DNA of 64,000 bases from Cryptomeria japonica (GCF_030272615.1 NC_081413.1:609595209-609659208); one strand, 5' to 3'; numbered from the stretch's first letter, positions 10,540 through 22,400 are shown. Notes: a model not told the origin generated them from the letters alone. A program made the numbers and translations.

Positions 10540-13366
10540 TCCTATTCCTTGCCGTGTGGAAATACAAAAGTCCTTCACACATTGTCTAGTTATATCATTG
10601 TTGGCCGAGCTATGATTGAAAGAGACGAGAGCTTCTTTCCTTTCAATCCCAAGATTTGCCAAAAAGTCTGCAACTTGATTGCCCTCACGATACACATGAG
10701 TTATTTCATAGCTATTGATTGATTTGAGGTGTTTGTTTATTAGTGGCAACCACTTTTTGAGTTTCCAGTTCTGAAAATTTGACTTGGTCACCCCATTTAT
10801 TATAATTTGCGAGTCCCCTTCGATGATGACGTGTAATCTTCTGTTGAATACAAAGTTGTAGTCCAGCCTCTAAAGCCCGGATCTCTGCTTCATTATTTGT
10901 AGCAGAACCAATTCCTTCATATAGTTCGTTGATAATATTACCATGCTCATCTCGGATTATTACTCCAATTTCAGATTCTCCCGGGTTCCCCCTACTAGCT
11001 CCATCAAAATTGAGTTTTGTCCAATCTTTAGGAGGAGCCTTCTATCTGACCGATTTTTTGTTGACTGGCTTCTTAGGGGGGGGCAAAATTATCTAATCTT
11101 CTAAGAGACCAATGCTTTTCCATTTCGCAGTCCCAATTATTGTATTTTTTAGGACCACCCTTTAGTATCTTACCATTTATCACTTCCGCGATTACACCTT
11201 TTATTTTGTCAATCAGCATAGTATTTGATAATGATGTCTCTTTGAAGATTCTTCTATTCCTTTCCTTCCAAATGTGCCAAACAATCATTGATGGACCGAC
11301 CATACATAGGTCACTCCAGCTTGACTTCTGTCTAATTGGCCAGGACTGCAAGAAGTCCAAGGGCATTTCGTGCCTAGCCGTCGCCCAATTTATCTGGGCG
11401 AGGAACCAGTTCCAACAAATTTCAGCCACTGGACACTTGAATAGTAAATGGTTGGTTGTCTCTTCATCTACACAACACATCACACATCGATTGGGACTCG
11501 AGATCCTATAGTTTTGAGTCTATCACCAGTAAGAATTCTACTGTGTAGTGCAATCCACAGAAATGCCCCTGCTTTTGGCAATATTATTTTGCTCCAGCAA
11601 AATTTGTGAGGCCACACATCACATGTACCCCTATATCGTTGTATTTCATATCCCAGTTTGACATTGTACTCCCCGGACTTTGAGGTGCACCAGATTATGC
11701 TATCATCTTCACAGGAGGCTGGTACTTCCCTTTCTTTTAATGCTTCCCAAAGTTTCGCACATAGTGCCAGATTACCAATATTTATTCTTTTCCAATTTCT
11801 TAGACTACTTGTGTCTTCACGATTTTCCATATAATTGCAAACATGTCGCCCAATACTATCCTTGACTAGATTAATCCACTCTTTATCTTCAAATGCTTCA
11901 TAGAGAGAGGGAAACCCATTCCATGAGTCTCTCCAGAATAATGCGGATCTGCCATTCCCAATCTGCCAAGAAATGTGTTCAGTGATAATGTGTCTGCTAT
12001 CCCATAGGAAGTTCCATGTGGCCGAGCCTCGGCTCGAGTTGGCCACTGTGAGAATCCGGTTTGGGTCTTTCGAGTCCAGGTATTTCTTTTGAAACAATCT
12101 AACCCAGAGTTTCTGAGGATCTTTGCACATTTTCCATGATAGTTTAGCTCCAAGGGCGGAGTTTTGAAGTTCCATTTTTCTTAATCTAGCTCCCCCCTCT
12201 TCCTTAATCATGCACAATGTGTCCCAGTTAATTAGTGGTATTTTCCTATTATCTTTGGCTCCTTCCCAAACTAATTTTTTGAGTAGATTGTTCAGATTTT
12301 TACCGACAGCGACCTGCATTTTGAAGCATGTCATACTGTATATAGGGATGGCGGATAGAACTTATTTGATCATGGTGATTCTGCCCGCTTGGGACAGCCA
12401 CCTATTCTTCCAATTTTCTGATTTTACCTAACATGCATTTATAACATCATTCCAAACTTGGGATTGTCTGCAATCTTTGTCAATCCAAATCCCTAGATAT
12501 TTGATCGGGAGCTCAGCAATTTTTATGTTCAAATGTTATGCAATTCTCATATGAGCCATCTTGGAAGTATTAAAGAACAGTAATTGGGACTTTTCTTTGT
12601 TCATAACTTGGCCTGATGCCAATGTGTTTTTGATACCAATTGCTTCCCAAAAGGATGCTTCTCCAAACACTATTGTATCATCAGCAAATTGGGAGTGCGT
12701 AATGGCTTCAAATTGCTCGTGAACTTTGATTCTGCGCCAAATGCCTTCACTATGTCTTTTTCTGATTAATCTCCCAAAGACTTCCACCATAAGAATGAAG
12801 AGTGAAGGAGATAATGGATCTCCTTGTCGCAGACCATTTGTGGCACCAAAGAACCCATTCGGATTGCCATTGACAAGAATGGAAAAGCTCACAGTGCTAA
12901 TACAAAACTTTATACATTCAATCCAATTAGCAGGGAACCCAAATCTGTCAAGGACTCATACAAGGAAATTCCATATCACTTTATCATATGCTTTAGCGAC
13001 ATCGAGTTTGATAATCATACCTTTCAATTTATCTTTCTGGAGTGAGTGTATGACTTCGGATACCATAATGATACTATCCGTGATTTCTCGGCCCGAAGTG
13101 AACCCATTCTGATTCTCAGACACAAGTTTTGGTAGCAGTTTTTTTAATCTTTCAGCCATGGCCTTGGATATTATTTTGTAGATAGTGTTGCATAGTGATA
13201 TTGGGCGGAACTTGGACATGGATTCGCAAACCTGTTTTTTGGGAATAAATGTGATAATAGCGTGGTTGATTTCTTTCACAAATTTATGCTTTTTCCGGAA
13301 TTCCTCAACCACGTTCCAAATATCCTTCCCCATGAAATCCCAACATTTTTGAAAAAATTATGCCAT
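10540..13366 (-). pseudogene. LINE ORF2 remnant: reverse transcriptase, zinc-binding domain, RNase H
   Basis: Read right to left. RT (about 13366-11900) shows HAIITFIPKK, FRPISLCNTIYKIISK, ENQNGFTSGREI, KLDVAKAYD, GLRQGDPLSPSLFIL and the catalytic SQFADDTIVF (FADD at about 12677-12688). A zf-RVT domain follows (about 11700-11100) with PHKFCWSKIILPKAGAFLW and CVDEETTNHLLFKCP. A C-terminal RNase H (about 11030-10580) has NFDGASRGNPG, NNEAEIRALEAGL, a GDS motif and GNQVADFLANLG, so all four acidic positions (D-E-D-D) can be matched. Single stops or frameshifts occur near 12950-12890, 12530-12340, 11480 and 10790. The endonuclease is missing by truncation. Confidence 0.92.
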
Positions 13367-13368
13367 TA

Positions 13369-13381
13369 TGCTCCTAATGTT
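13369..13381. other. Target-site duplication (right), LINE
   Basis: TGCTCCTAATGTT, identical to 9348-9360. Confidence 0.9.
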
Positions 13382-13391
13382 AAACATATAA

Positions 13392-13756
13392 TGTTAGAGT
13401 AATTAGGATAATCACCAAATTAATTATCTAATTAGGTCTTTTATAACTTTATTCACTTAAGCTAAACTTCTGGCTTTTTATCTTTTATTAGATTGAGCTA
13501 TATTTAACACATCTTGTCTCATTCATTATGATGTGGACAATTGTCAAGCTCTATTTTAATTCCCTCCTAGGGTTTTCATCGAGGGTTTCATTTTTATGCT
13601 TTTATAAGCATTCATTGTAATCTATCCAAATCATTTACAAGTTAATCTCAATATCAGATTCCTCTTTGGATCAATCTCTCTCAAGGTTGCATAGCATCAA
13701 TCATAGTTTTTCTCTTCAAATGTAATAGGCGTTTTGGTTAGCTATCAACTTCGACA
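13392..13756 (+). repeat. 5' LTR, non-autonomous element
   Basis: Begins TGTTAGAGTAATTAGGATAA and ends CTTCGACA. Shares with 15861-16238 blocks such as ATTAATTATCTAATTAGGTC and AAGCATTCATTGTAATCTAT. Confidence 0.88.
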
Positions 13757-13768
13757 TGGTATCAAAGC
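13757..13768 (+). other. Primer-binding site
   Basis: TGGTATCAAAGC directly follows the LTR: one mismatch from the tRNA-iMet-type PBS used by plant copia elements. Confidence 0.85.
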
Positions 13769-14869
13769 ACCAAATCTCTGACTTCCTATCCATTTGTTTA
13801 GAGATCCAACCTTGAGGAGACAAATTGGCTCATCTTGGAGAAAAAACAATTTATGGCTTTAGTTTGTGGCCACAAAAAATCATTTGGATATCCATCAACT
13901 TTTCAAAATTCGTCAAATTTTGTGAGAAAAAAAAAAAAGCAAAATATCACAAAATTCTGACATAAGTTTTGCTCAGTGAATCTTTGAGAAAAAGTATTTC
14001 TGGGTTTTGTTCACAGCCATGAAAAATGATCTAGGTATTTGCTAGATTTTGCATGAAGTAACTATTGCAAAAATCAGATTAGTGGGGTCTTGTCTGTTAG
14101 TTATCGATTGACTAAATTTAGTCCATTTTAAAAAAATTCATAACTTGAGCATATGTTGTCGAAATTGGGCAAATGAGATATCATTGAAAAGGTGATTCCG
14201 AGCACTTTTCAGTAATGGAGGTTTCATCTTCTGATTCTGCCCCAAGTTTTTGTTATCATCAATCAAAGTCAGATCTTCTATTTTTGCTTTCGAGCTCATA
14301 TCTTTTCACCACAATCCCCAATTTTTGTGATTCTTGCAGTGTTGGAAAGGTGATTCAAATCTCTTTAGGTTCATCCATACACCATTTCAATATTTGCCCC
14401 AAATAAATTTTATTCACATTTTTGTGTTTCACTTTTTGATCAATTACTTAGCCATTTTGGCAACTAGAAAGAATCTGTTTGTGGGAGAGGACTTTATTTG
14501 ATTTGATTTGCATGCATTGAGGTTTTTGAGGTCTAATTTTTTCATTTGAGGAGGTATCGTGGGTTTTTTTGTTCATCCTTTTGTTCTTATCCTGACAAAA
14601 GGTATTTTTGAGGCTAGGTGAAAGGACATCCTAATACATCTAAAGTGGCTTGATTTTTTGCCTTACCTATACGGACTCATCCCTAAACCAACCAAACAAA
14701 GGGGTAAGTATGCTTGGAGGATCATCATTGACCAAGTTGTAGGAATTATTTTATCTAGTGTTGATTTTGACATTGTGTGCCTTATTGGATATTGATTGTC
14801 CCCACACATTGTGGACTTGCCTTTGGAAGATCTGTGGAGACCCTTGTATCTCTCCATTTCCAAAGGATC

Positions 14870-15480
14870 TTGCAGCAGATTGTATACCCTATGATCATGA
14901 TACTTTTGAGATGCTTTAGTTGATCACGGGTCTTGCATGTTTTGATGGATTAGAAGCTTGTTTCTCATTTCTCACTCGTCACATTGAGACCCCATCCCGA
15001 TCTACATCTTTTGTTGTTCTTGATGAACTTGGCATTGGCACATGCATAGCCCCCATTGATTTAGTACAATAGGACATTCATCTTCGAGACATGGCTACTT
15101 GGGATTCATATCTTGCAGACATATCATCTTTGTTTGAAGAGTCTTAGATTGTAGATTTGGAGGATTATCTAAAGGATACTCATTGCCTTTTTGTTGATAG
15201 CCACATCCTTGTTGTTAACCCATCATCTTCATTTCTTCCAAACATGGCTACTTGAGATTCGTATCTTGTAGACATATCATTCTTGGTTGTGGAGTCTCAA
15301 ATTGTAGATCTGGATAATTATCTTGAGGACATTCATCCCCTCTTTGTTGATAGCATCATTAGTGTTGTCAACTCATCTTCATTGCCCATGGACCTTGTTC
15401 TGCATCAGTTTTTGCAAAGTTCTAGACTGTCACCTTCTACATTAATTAAGGATCTACTTGACTAGTTTGTGGCATCATCA
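14870..15480 (+). pseudogene. Unknown decayed ORF inside the non-autonomous element
   Basis: One + frame runs from about 14870 to 15464 with roughly four stops, which suggests former coding sequence. It contains a duplicated block: MATWDSYLADISSLFEES (from about 15091) recurs as MAT.DSYLVDISFLVVES (from about 15244), each followed by QIVDL(E/D)(D/N)YL(K/E)D.H.LFVDS. Upstream lies a stretch SFVVLDELGIGTC that resembles the Walker B region of MutS-type ATPases (LDELGRGT), with nothing else of MutS visible. The last part (15283-15465) is the longest uninterrupted frame, 60 codons. No retroviral domain is recognised and the function is unknown. Confidence 0.35.
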
Positions 15481-15846
15481 CCCTTCGTGGACATAGCGAC
15501 ATTTTAGCAAGTTTTGAAGACACTATTTGGATTTAAATTCCTATTTTTCTCCAATTTATTGGAATAGCTTCTCCAATCTCCAATGGATTTATTTCTCTTA
15601 TTGGAGGGACATTCATTGTACTTGTGTGATAGAAGCAATCTTTGGGAGGTCACATTGAGTCTTATCCTTCTCTCACTAGTACAATTATTTCATTTTCTCC
15701 CTTTTGGAAAGGATTTTTTTACCATGTGGTTTTCTCCTTTTCTCCTGTTATGAGAGATTGCAGTTGTTTGTACATGGGTTCCTCATCAGGCCTTGTCGTC
15801 AAGACCCCTTCATTCATATTTAGTGTTTTAGCTTCTCCCTAAATTA

Positions 15847-15860
15847 ATCTTAAGGGGGTG
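15847..15860 (+). other. Polypurine tract
   Basis: AATCTTAAGGGGGTG-type tract immediately 5' of the 3' LTR. Confidence 0.7.
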
Positions 15861-16238
15861 TGTTAGAGTATTTTAAGATAATCACCTAATTAATTATCTA
15901 ATTAGGTCCTTTATTCACTTAAGCAAGAGTGTTTTTTAATCTTTTATTAGATTGAGCTACATTTAGCACATGTTTCATTCATTATGATGTGGACACTTGT
16001 CAAGCTCTCTTTTAATCCTCTCCTAAGGTTTTCATCTAGGGTTCATCTTTATGCTTTTATAAGCATTCATTGTAATCTATCCAATTCATTTACAAGTTAA
16101 TCTCAATATTAGGTTCCTCTTTAAATCAATCTCTCAAGGCTGCATAGCATCAATCATGGATTTTTCTCTTCAAATGTGATAGGCATTTTAGTTGCAAGTG
16201 ATTTTTGGGAGATGTGGGGTTAGCTATCAACTCCAACA
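15861..16238 (+). repeat. 3' LTR, non-autonomous element
   Basis: Pairs with 13392-13756. It has a small insertion near its end (TTGCAAGTGATTTTTGGGAG) that the left copy lacks. Confidence 0.88.
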
Positions 16239-16243
16239 TATTA

Positions 16244-16845
16244 AGAATGCTATTTTTAGATTATGAAACATAAAAACTCAATTTTGGGCTATGAACTTCG
16301 TTGGGAAAAATTAAAATTATGGATTGTTCAACATCACTTCTAAATATGCCTATTGTGTAAATATTTTCAAGCCTTACAATTTAGAAAAGAATGGCCTCAA
16401 TGGCCTCCCAAATAAAAAATGTCCTCAATAAGTCGGGGCCTCCTTCATTGGAAATACAAGAATATTTAGGACATAAAAAAGTGTTGTAAGAGGACACTTC
16501 TTTAGCAACTTGTGATGCATGTTACAACACATCATAAGCCATCTTTGAATGGAGACAATGAAGCCAAAACATAACACCCAAGTTGGTAAGTGGATTATGA
16601 TGCACTTATGATAGGTGGAATGAATATGTTTTTTTAGCCTATGAACTCATTTTGAAATTTGGGAGTTGGCTTTCTAACTAGGTATTTAGGTGTCACCTTT
16701 TGAGTGGTTTTAACTCGTGGTTTTTTAATTATCATTTGATGGTTTTGTGTACCATTTCTCCTATTTATTGGGTACTTAAGATGGAGTTTTTATACTGAGT
16801 TTGTAGCTATTGTTATGTTAGCAAAATTAACCCAAATCTCTAGTT
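16244..16845. other. No gene seen
   Basis: AT-rich, no coding frame of note, no clear repeat boundary. Confidence 0.4.
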
Positions 16846-16853
16846 GGTGATAC

Positions 16854-17383
16854 CAAAGATGAGAAACTCTTAATCGGCAATAAATCTTTTGGCCCAAAAT
16901 TTTTTAAAAATCGGGAAAAAATTGGCAAATTTATCGAACATTTGAAAATATATAATTTCTTAAAATATTCCTAAAAAACACACATATACACTAAATTTGA
17001 GTCAAATACATATCATAATATATTTAATAAATAATAATTAAATATAATATATTTACTTTATTTTTATTAAAAAACCATCAAACACGGACACCATTTAGAT
17101 CAATAGAATAAAAAAACCCGAATATCAATGAAGTCTTTTTTGGTTTTTTTTTCAAACTTTATCTTTGTAAGAAAAAAATCTGAATATGAGGGTTCAAGTA
17201 AGAAAAAAACCCGAACATCCTTCGATCAGACCTGATTCTGATTTTTGAACATCCAAAAACACCCATTTGTGCACGATTTTATTGCGATTTTTTTTGTTCA
17301 AACATCATGATTTTTTGAAAGATTAAATCGGCTGCACAAAAAACTCCCAAGAAATTGCGATTTTGCTGATTGTTTCATCCTTG
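16854..17383. mobile_element. hAT-type MITE (530 bp)
   Basis: The ends are imperfect inverted repeats: CAAAGATGAGAAACTC on the left, and CAAGGATGAAACAATC as the complement of the right end. Flanks GGTGATAC (16846-16853) and GGTCATAC (17384-17391) form an 8-bp TSD with one mismatch, the length expected for hAT. Part of the interior (TATCGAACATTTGAAARTAT, then ACACACATATA) matches the MITE at 27768-28153, so the two are related. No coding capacity. Confidence 0.6.
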
Positions 17384-17439
17384 GGTCATACTTCTATAAA
17401 GTCATGCTCTATAAGTGTATCGTAACCGTGTTTAGCGGA

Positions 17440-17640
17440 TTGAATAATACATTAAGTTGCTTTGGAGGGTGGAATTTTTCTCCCAAAAGATTTTTCCCCA
17501 CATACACTTATGTTGTATGATTTTGTTTGTCTTATATGTGTTTCTCCTTTTTGTAATTGTAAAGATCTAAAAATTGCACATTATCTCCTCTAAGATTAGT
17601 TAGGGAGGCATTTTCGAATGCCTTGCCTCCTTTCGGTTTG
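17440..17640 (+). repeat. Probable copia LTR remnant
   Basis: The order of short motifs (GAGGGTGGAATTTTTCTCCC, TTTTCCCCAC, then TGTTTCTC..GTAAT, CCTCTAAGATTAG, AGGCATTTTCGAATGCC) parallels the end of the copia LTR at 3620-3800 but is strongly diverged. No partner LTR seen. Low certainty. Confidence 0.35.
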
Positions 17641-17928
17641 TTCAAGATCACTTTTTCTTCTTGGCATTGTACCAAATATTGAATCACCCAAAGAAATCCT
17701 AGCTTTAATCCAAATCCTTGAAACTATTGCTAACAACATATAGTGTTGCAAACAAACTAGAAGTTAAAACCATCAATGCCCTTGGCTGAAGAGATTTAAT
17801 ATTGTCCTCATTTATATCCAACAATACGATAAAGCCCTTGTAGGAATATGTCCATGTCATGTTCCCTTATCAAAAATAAACAAAATTAATTGAAGACCTA
17901 TAACCTATTTTATTTCCCATAGGCTAAG

Positions 17929-17940
17929 TGTAATGTCCCC
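17929..17940 (+). other. LTR-terminus motif TGTAATGTCCCC
   Basis: Same 12-mer that begins both LTRs of the element at 31755-36839. It occurs here after AAG with no paired LTR visible, so it marks a probable LTR start of unknown extent. Nothing coding is seen from 17641 to about 18270. Confidence 0.4.
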
Positions 17941-18274
17941 TTTTATAAAATGCCCTAGTTTACCCTGGATTATAATTCTTAACTATTAAGGATGGTTTAG
18001 AGAGGGAATATCTTTGTCTCTTTAATCGAAAAACCCTGCAAACAAGTTAGGAAATTAATCTAAAATTCTAACTATGATGATAAAGAATGACTGATTATGA
18101 TTCATAAAGTAAAGAAAGACTAACTATGATTCATTAAGTAAAGTAGAAAGACTATAAAATAAAGAAAGACCAATTATTGATGAACTAGAAGCAATTTGCA
18201 ATTACAAACAACTATAAATGTAGAGTTTAGAATCATAAATCATAACTAAAGGAATCCCATCATGGCAAGCTTGG

Positions 18275-18460
18275 ATGGGCAACTTGATAGGGTATCTTAA
18301 CAACCGTTCTCCCTTGATAGAGCCACACTTATTAGGGTGTCTTATCAACCGTTCTCCCTCAATCAAGCCACGCTTGATAGGGTATCTTATCAACCGTTCA
18401 ACCTCAATCAAGCCACACTTGATAGGGTGTCTTATCAACCATTCTCCCTCAATCAAGCAA
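18275..18460 (+). repeat. Tandem repeat, ~55-bp unit, about 3.5 copies
   Basis: The unit TTGATAGGGTRTCTTATCAA followed by CCGTTCTCCCTCAATCAAGCCACRC is repeated from about 18286 to 18460 with few substitutions. Each unit holds a palindromic core (TTGATA...TATCAA). It immediately precedes the ATG of the ORF at 18471. Confidence 0.85.
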
Positions 18461-18470
18461 GAAGACCGTC

Positions 18471-19867
18471 ATGTCCGACACGGAGTCCGACACAGAAGAG
18501 TCCGATACAGAGGAGAGAGCGGTAGGGAGGAATCCACAGACACCTCCCAGGTGAGCGGAGGGAGCTTCCGGTTGGCAGAAAGAAGAGGCGACCGGTTTCT
18601 TGAAGAGGAGGTAGTGGAATCGGTAGGTACAGAAGGGTCTGTTTTAGCATCGCAGGTGTAGGTCCACTTTACACCAGCCCACTTATCGGAGACTTGTCAG
18701 TTGGCGGTACTGCAGTCATTCGGGACAGTGAGCGTAGTCACCACAGTGTTAGTTCCTAGCTTTGGGCAGCCTCGGGTGACGATAGCGATGACAACACCGC
18801 GGGTGGAGGCCTTGCGAGTGCAGAGGCTTCCATGGTGCACGAAGTGCCGGATGTGCCAGGACAAGATGTGCCAAGTTTGCCAGGCTATATGCAGGAGGCA
18901 ATGACAGAAGCAGGCGCTCTCCATGATGACCTTAGTGCCTGGTTGAGTCGTTACCAGCTTACACCTGTGGCACCGACGGGAGAGGCCGCTCTATCTCTAG
19001 GCAGGACCATGCATTCCTTGGATATAATTGATCTAGAGGAAGAGAGTTCTTCGAGCAGTAGGGCGCTTCAGAGGGTTGCGTCACCCCCTGCAATTGTAGT
19101 AAGCAGTCCGTACAGGGAGGAGGGGGTGCCTGTGGGAGTACAGCAGGGTACAAGAGAGTTGGAGCAGTTCATTGGCGAGATGACTCTGAGAGCACAACGG
19201 CTTGTGTCATCTGCCACACTCCAGGTGGATGCCGCCATGGTTGAGCAGATCAAGGGGCTGTTGACCTTTGCCCGCACCGGATGCAAAGAGGAGTTTGAGA
19301 GGTGTTTTGAGTGTGATCGGGTGGCCTGAGACGGAGAGCCTGGCGATGCTAGAGGCTTGGCGCCTCACTGAGGGGGTTGGCGAGACCCAGATGCAGTCGT
19401 TGTTGCGAGAGGTGGAACAGGCCTTCTGCAAAGGTTATCTTGAGCTTCGGAGGACACAACAGACGGCAACCATAGTTGAGGCCTTGCGCGTAGCAGCAGT
19501 GACAGCTCGAGAGGAGTTGACTGTGAGGTTTCGAGAGCTGGAGGCTACCGTGGCACAAACTCAGACAGCGATGGACACTTTAGTAGCGGAGAAGTTTGCC
19601 TTCCTGATACAGTTGGAAGAGGAAAGGGCATCCAGAGAGTTGTTGGAGACTCGATTGGTCAGTGCACTGGAGAGTGTGGACAAGAAGGATAAGGAGGTGT
19701 TGGAGGCAACCTATATGGTAAAGATTGCCATGGAGCGGCAGATGGTGGCAGAACGGGATCTAAAGAGGAGGACGGAGCAAGTGTATGAGCTCCGTGGGCG
19801 CTTGGCATCCACCACTACACCACCACCGGCGCCTTCTTCATCAGGGACGCCCTCTACACCCCCTTAG
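18471..19867 (+). pseudogene. Coiled-coil ORF upstream of a 3' LTR, function unknown
   Basis: An ATG at 18471 opens MSDTESDTEESDTEERAVGR, a strongly acidic start, then meets TGA after CCCAG/GTGAGC, which could also be read as a splice donor. The long frames are 18832-19329 (acidic, Ser-rich: LEEESSSSSRALQRV) and 19268-19867, which overlap by 62 bp in different frames, implying one frameshift. The second part is heptad-like and Glu/Arg/Gln-rich (LREVEQAF, LTVRFRELEATVAQT, KDKEVLEATYMVKIAMERQM) and ends in a Pro/Ser/Thr tail (PPPAPSSSGTPSTPP). Base composition is far more GC-rich than the surroundings. It stops 86 bp before the LTR at 19954, the position where some plant gypsy elements carry an extra 3' ORF. 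No gag, pol, signal peptide or membrane segment is seen. Confidence 0.5.
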
Positions 19868-19938
19868 TTTCTTGATTTTGGGTTCTGTAGTCCCCATGTA
19901 TTCTCCATTTTGTTGTAAGTCGCCTGAGACGACTTTTC

Positions 19939-19950
19939 TTTTGGGGGGGA
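19939..19950 (+). other. Polypurine tract before the LTR at 19954
   Basis: CTTTTGGGGGGGA, a G-rich tract four bases before the TG start of the LTR. Confidence 0.65.
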
Positions 19951-19953
19951 TAA

Positions 19954-20222
19954 TGTTGGCGGCAATATTGTACACGAAAATAAAACTAGTTAATTAAGTT
20001 GTAATTGTCTTGGTTAGTTGGCAACCGAGGGGTGGTAGTTGCGATGCGGCAGTTGGTGCTTGCACCCCCTCGGTATCTTTATATACTTCCGAATGTAACT
20101 TGTGACACACAATTATGAATGGAATAACATCTCTTATATTTGATCTGATATCTATGGCATTATTATTCTGCATTACGTGTTGTATCTGTATGCTTTAAGC
20201 TATTCACCCGAGAGGGTAAACA
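19954..20222 (+). repeat. 3' LTR (269 bp)
   Basis: Starts TGTTGGCGGC, ends GGGTAAACA. It contains a hairpin CCGAGGGG...CCCCTCGG immediately upstream of a TATA box (CTTTATATAC, about 20077). The same layout is seen in the solo LTR 45724-46036. No 5' partner occurs in the window, so the element is truncated or its left end was lost. Confidence 0.75.
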
Positions 20223-20227
20223 GCGGT

Positions 20228-21536
20228 TTTGATCTGTTCTTTATGCTCCCTTTTTTCAAGATTATTCGATCCTCAAACACCAATGCAATACTTAAGCATT
20301 GATCAGTAATTAATTACCAATACAATATACAACCACTATATAGAATCGAACTGTTGTATACTTACTTTCTTATAAATCCCAAATCTCATCTCATCCGATG
20401 ATGCCTTGAATCCATGGGTGTTGTCTTCTTATACTCCTCCATCGGGCTTGGAGGGTTATAATTTACAACCTTCCTTCAAAGTGGTGACCATTGGAATTGG
20501 ATGTGTTCCTTTGCTACTAACCGTATGCCTCTTTGTGATTAAATTGCTCTTTTTATGTATCATTGTTTATTCTAACTAATCCCTCATTCTGTCCTAGAGA
20601 AGATCGCTACTAGAAGGGAAGAGGAACAGTTCTTTCATATAAATATTATTTACTATATATCAAATATTATCATATCTGCCCTGCAATATTTCCAACTGTT
20701 GAGGATAGACAATAGTAGCATGTTCTACCTTCAATGAAATTGTGAAGTCTTGCGTAAAACAATTTTATATTACAGTTAGGATCCGTTTACTGTTTTGGTC
20801 TAGTGTCGTGGCGGGGACATGACAATCTATATTAATATTACTATTAAATACTGCATAAGAACATGATCAGGCTTCATATATTAAGCACATCTGCATGCAT
20901 ACCTCCAAGAACCAGGATGTTACTGCCTGTAAGTTGATAACAGTTCTGATCTGATCTGATCGATGGTGATGTCACTGGATGCTTTTGATACCTTTCATTT
21001 ATATCTCTCAATGTGAGGGAGAGGTCACACCTCTTCATCATGTATGCCCTTTGGCAAGAGACACACCTTTTCACAATTAGCACCCTTTGAAAGAGTGTAA
21101 CTCTTCATTATTTCTACCTTTTTGATAGGGACACGACCTTTCACAATCAGATCTGCATTTCTTATTTAAATCAGATCTGCACTTCTGATTCCCAAACTAT
21201 CCCCTCTCAAATGAGGTACTCTTCTCCCTTTTATATCTCATGTTTGAGGGAGTCACAACTCTTCATTCCGTATCTTTTGATCACTCAATAACTTAAATAA
21301 ATTTTTAATTATATTTAATTATATTCTTTTATATTTTTAGTTAAATTTTATTTTTATTCTTGTGAATTTTAGTTTTATTATTATTATTATTTGCCAATAA
21401 ATTCTATTTCAAAGTGGGGACATTACACTAAGAAATAAAATAAGGGAAATGATAATAATATGTTAAGTAATCTCAATCATTTTATTTTTAATAGGGAATT
21501 TAAATATTATTGTAAGGCCTATCTAACATTTAAATG
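20228..21536. other. No gene seen; two minus-strand LTR-start motifs
   Basis: TGTCATGTCCCC (minus, 20813-20824) and TGTAATGTCCCC (minus, 21416-21427) look like 5' termini of minus-oriented LTRs. Minus-strand ATATAAAAGGGAG near 21225 could be the TATA box of the second. Partner LTRs were not found. Confidence 0.4.
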
Positions 21537-21541
21537 AGTAT
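21537..21541. other. Target-site duplication (left) of the 4.28-kb unit
   Basis: AGTAT, repeated at 25823-25827. Confidence 0.75.
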
Positions 21542-22400
21542 TGTTGACATGGCTAAAGTCGGATAACCAACTCCTTCCGGTCAACACAGAATAGAATGTT
21601 GTTGAGTATCCTATCCTCTCGTGTAAGGAATCCCTAATTCTCTTTTTGATGATCAAAGGGGACAACCTCAAGGTTCACTTCATCAGGTCATGACTATGGG
21701 ATAACTCAACGGTTTGATGTGTTTTGCTGGTAACACAAGGAGGGTAACACAAGGGGGGTTACGTTTACAACAAGTTGGTCTGCATCTGACAATGTTGATT
21801 CTCAAGTTGGGAAATAAAATCAAAAGAGAAGGGTTTAGGAGACCTATGGACAATGACAATAACAGTTAATGCAACGGGTAGACAGATTTCGATATTCTTG
21901 TTCACCAGAGACACCCTCACAACTCGGCAAGAATGGTGCAAGCTCCAATGGGATGAAGGATTTTCAAACTATGGCGATTCATCCAAGGACCCAATTCTGG
22001 TGCAGCTTGAGACAAATATTAATAGTTGAACTAGACACAGTTTTGGATTCAGACTAACGATGCACGGTGACCTATAATCAACAAGTCCTCAATGGTATGA
22101 ACCTGAAATACATCAAATACCCCCCACATTTCACCATAAGAATCATTGAACTCTAATTCTAACTAGCTGAAGGGAAACCACGCAAACAAGGAAAAAAATA
22201 AATAATAAACACCATGCTTCAATGTTTATGTATTGATTTCAACTGTCATTACAACAATTCCTCACAGCAGTTCTACTCTATTTCTTATCTACAAACTGCA
22301 TCTAACTATTCTAACTCCTAAAAATCTAACTACTAGAATCTAACTCTCTAACCTCTAAAAGTTTGAAAATCTAAACCTTTACAAGAGAAAGGCCCCTGCC

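Larger units (their letters stand above)
9361..13368 (-). mobile_element. 5'-truncated LINE (L1-type, RT / zf-RVT / RNase H)
   Basis: A run of 11 T at 9361-9371 is the poly(A) tail of a minus-strand element. The same 13-bp duplication flanks both sides, which is diagnostic of target-primed reverse transcription. The coding part begins at the right edge in the first RT motifs (FFKKCWDFMGKDIW), so ORF1, the endonuclease and the 5'UTR are absent: a classic 5' truncation. The exact TSD and long open frames point to a moderately recent insertion. About 1.2 kb separates the RNase H domain from the tail. Confidence 0.95.
13392..16238 (+). mobile_element. Small non-autonomous LTR retrotransposon (copia-type PBS)
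   Basis: LTRs of 365 and 378 bp start TGTTAGAG and end in CGACA or CAACA. The internal part is only ~2.1 kb. A PBS TGGTATCAAAGC abuts the 5' LTR, and a purine tract (TTAAGGGGGTG) abuts the 3' LTR. Flanks are TATAA on the left and TATTA on the right, a TSD with one mismatch. No gag, RT or integrase motif is visible, so it would need proteins from another element. LTR divergence is well above that of the copia element at 3110-8704, implying an older insertion. Confidence 0.88.
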
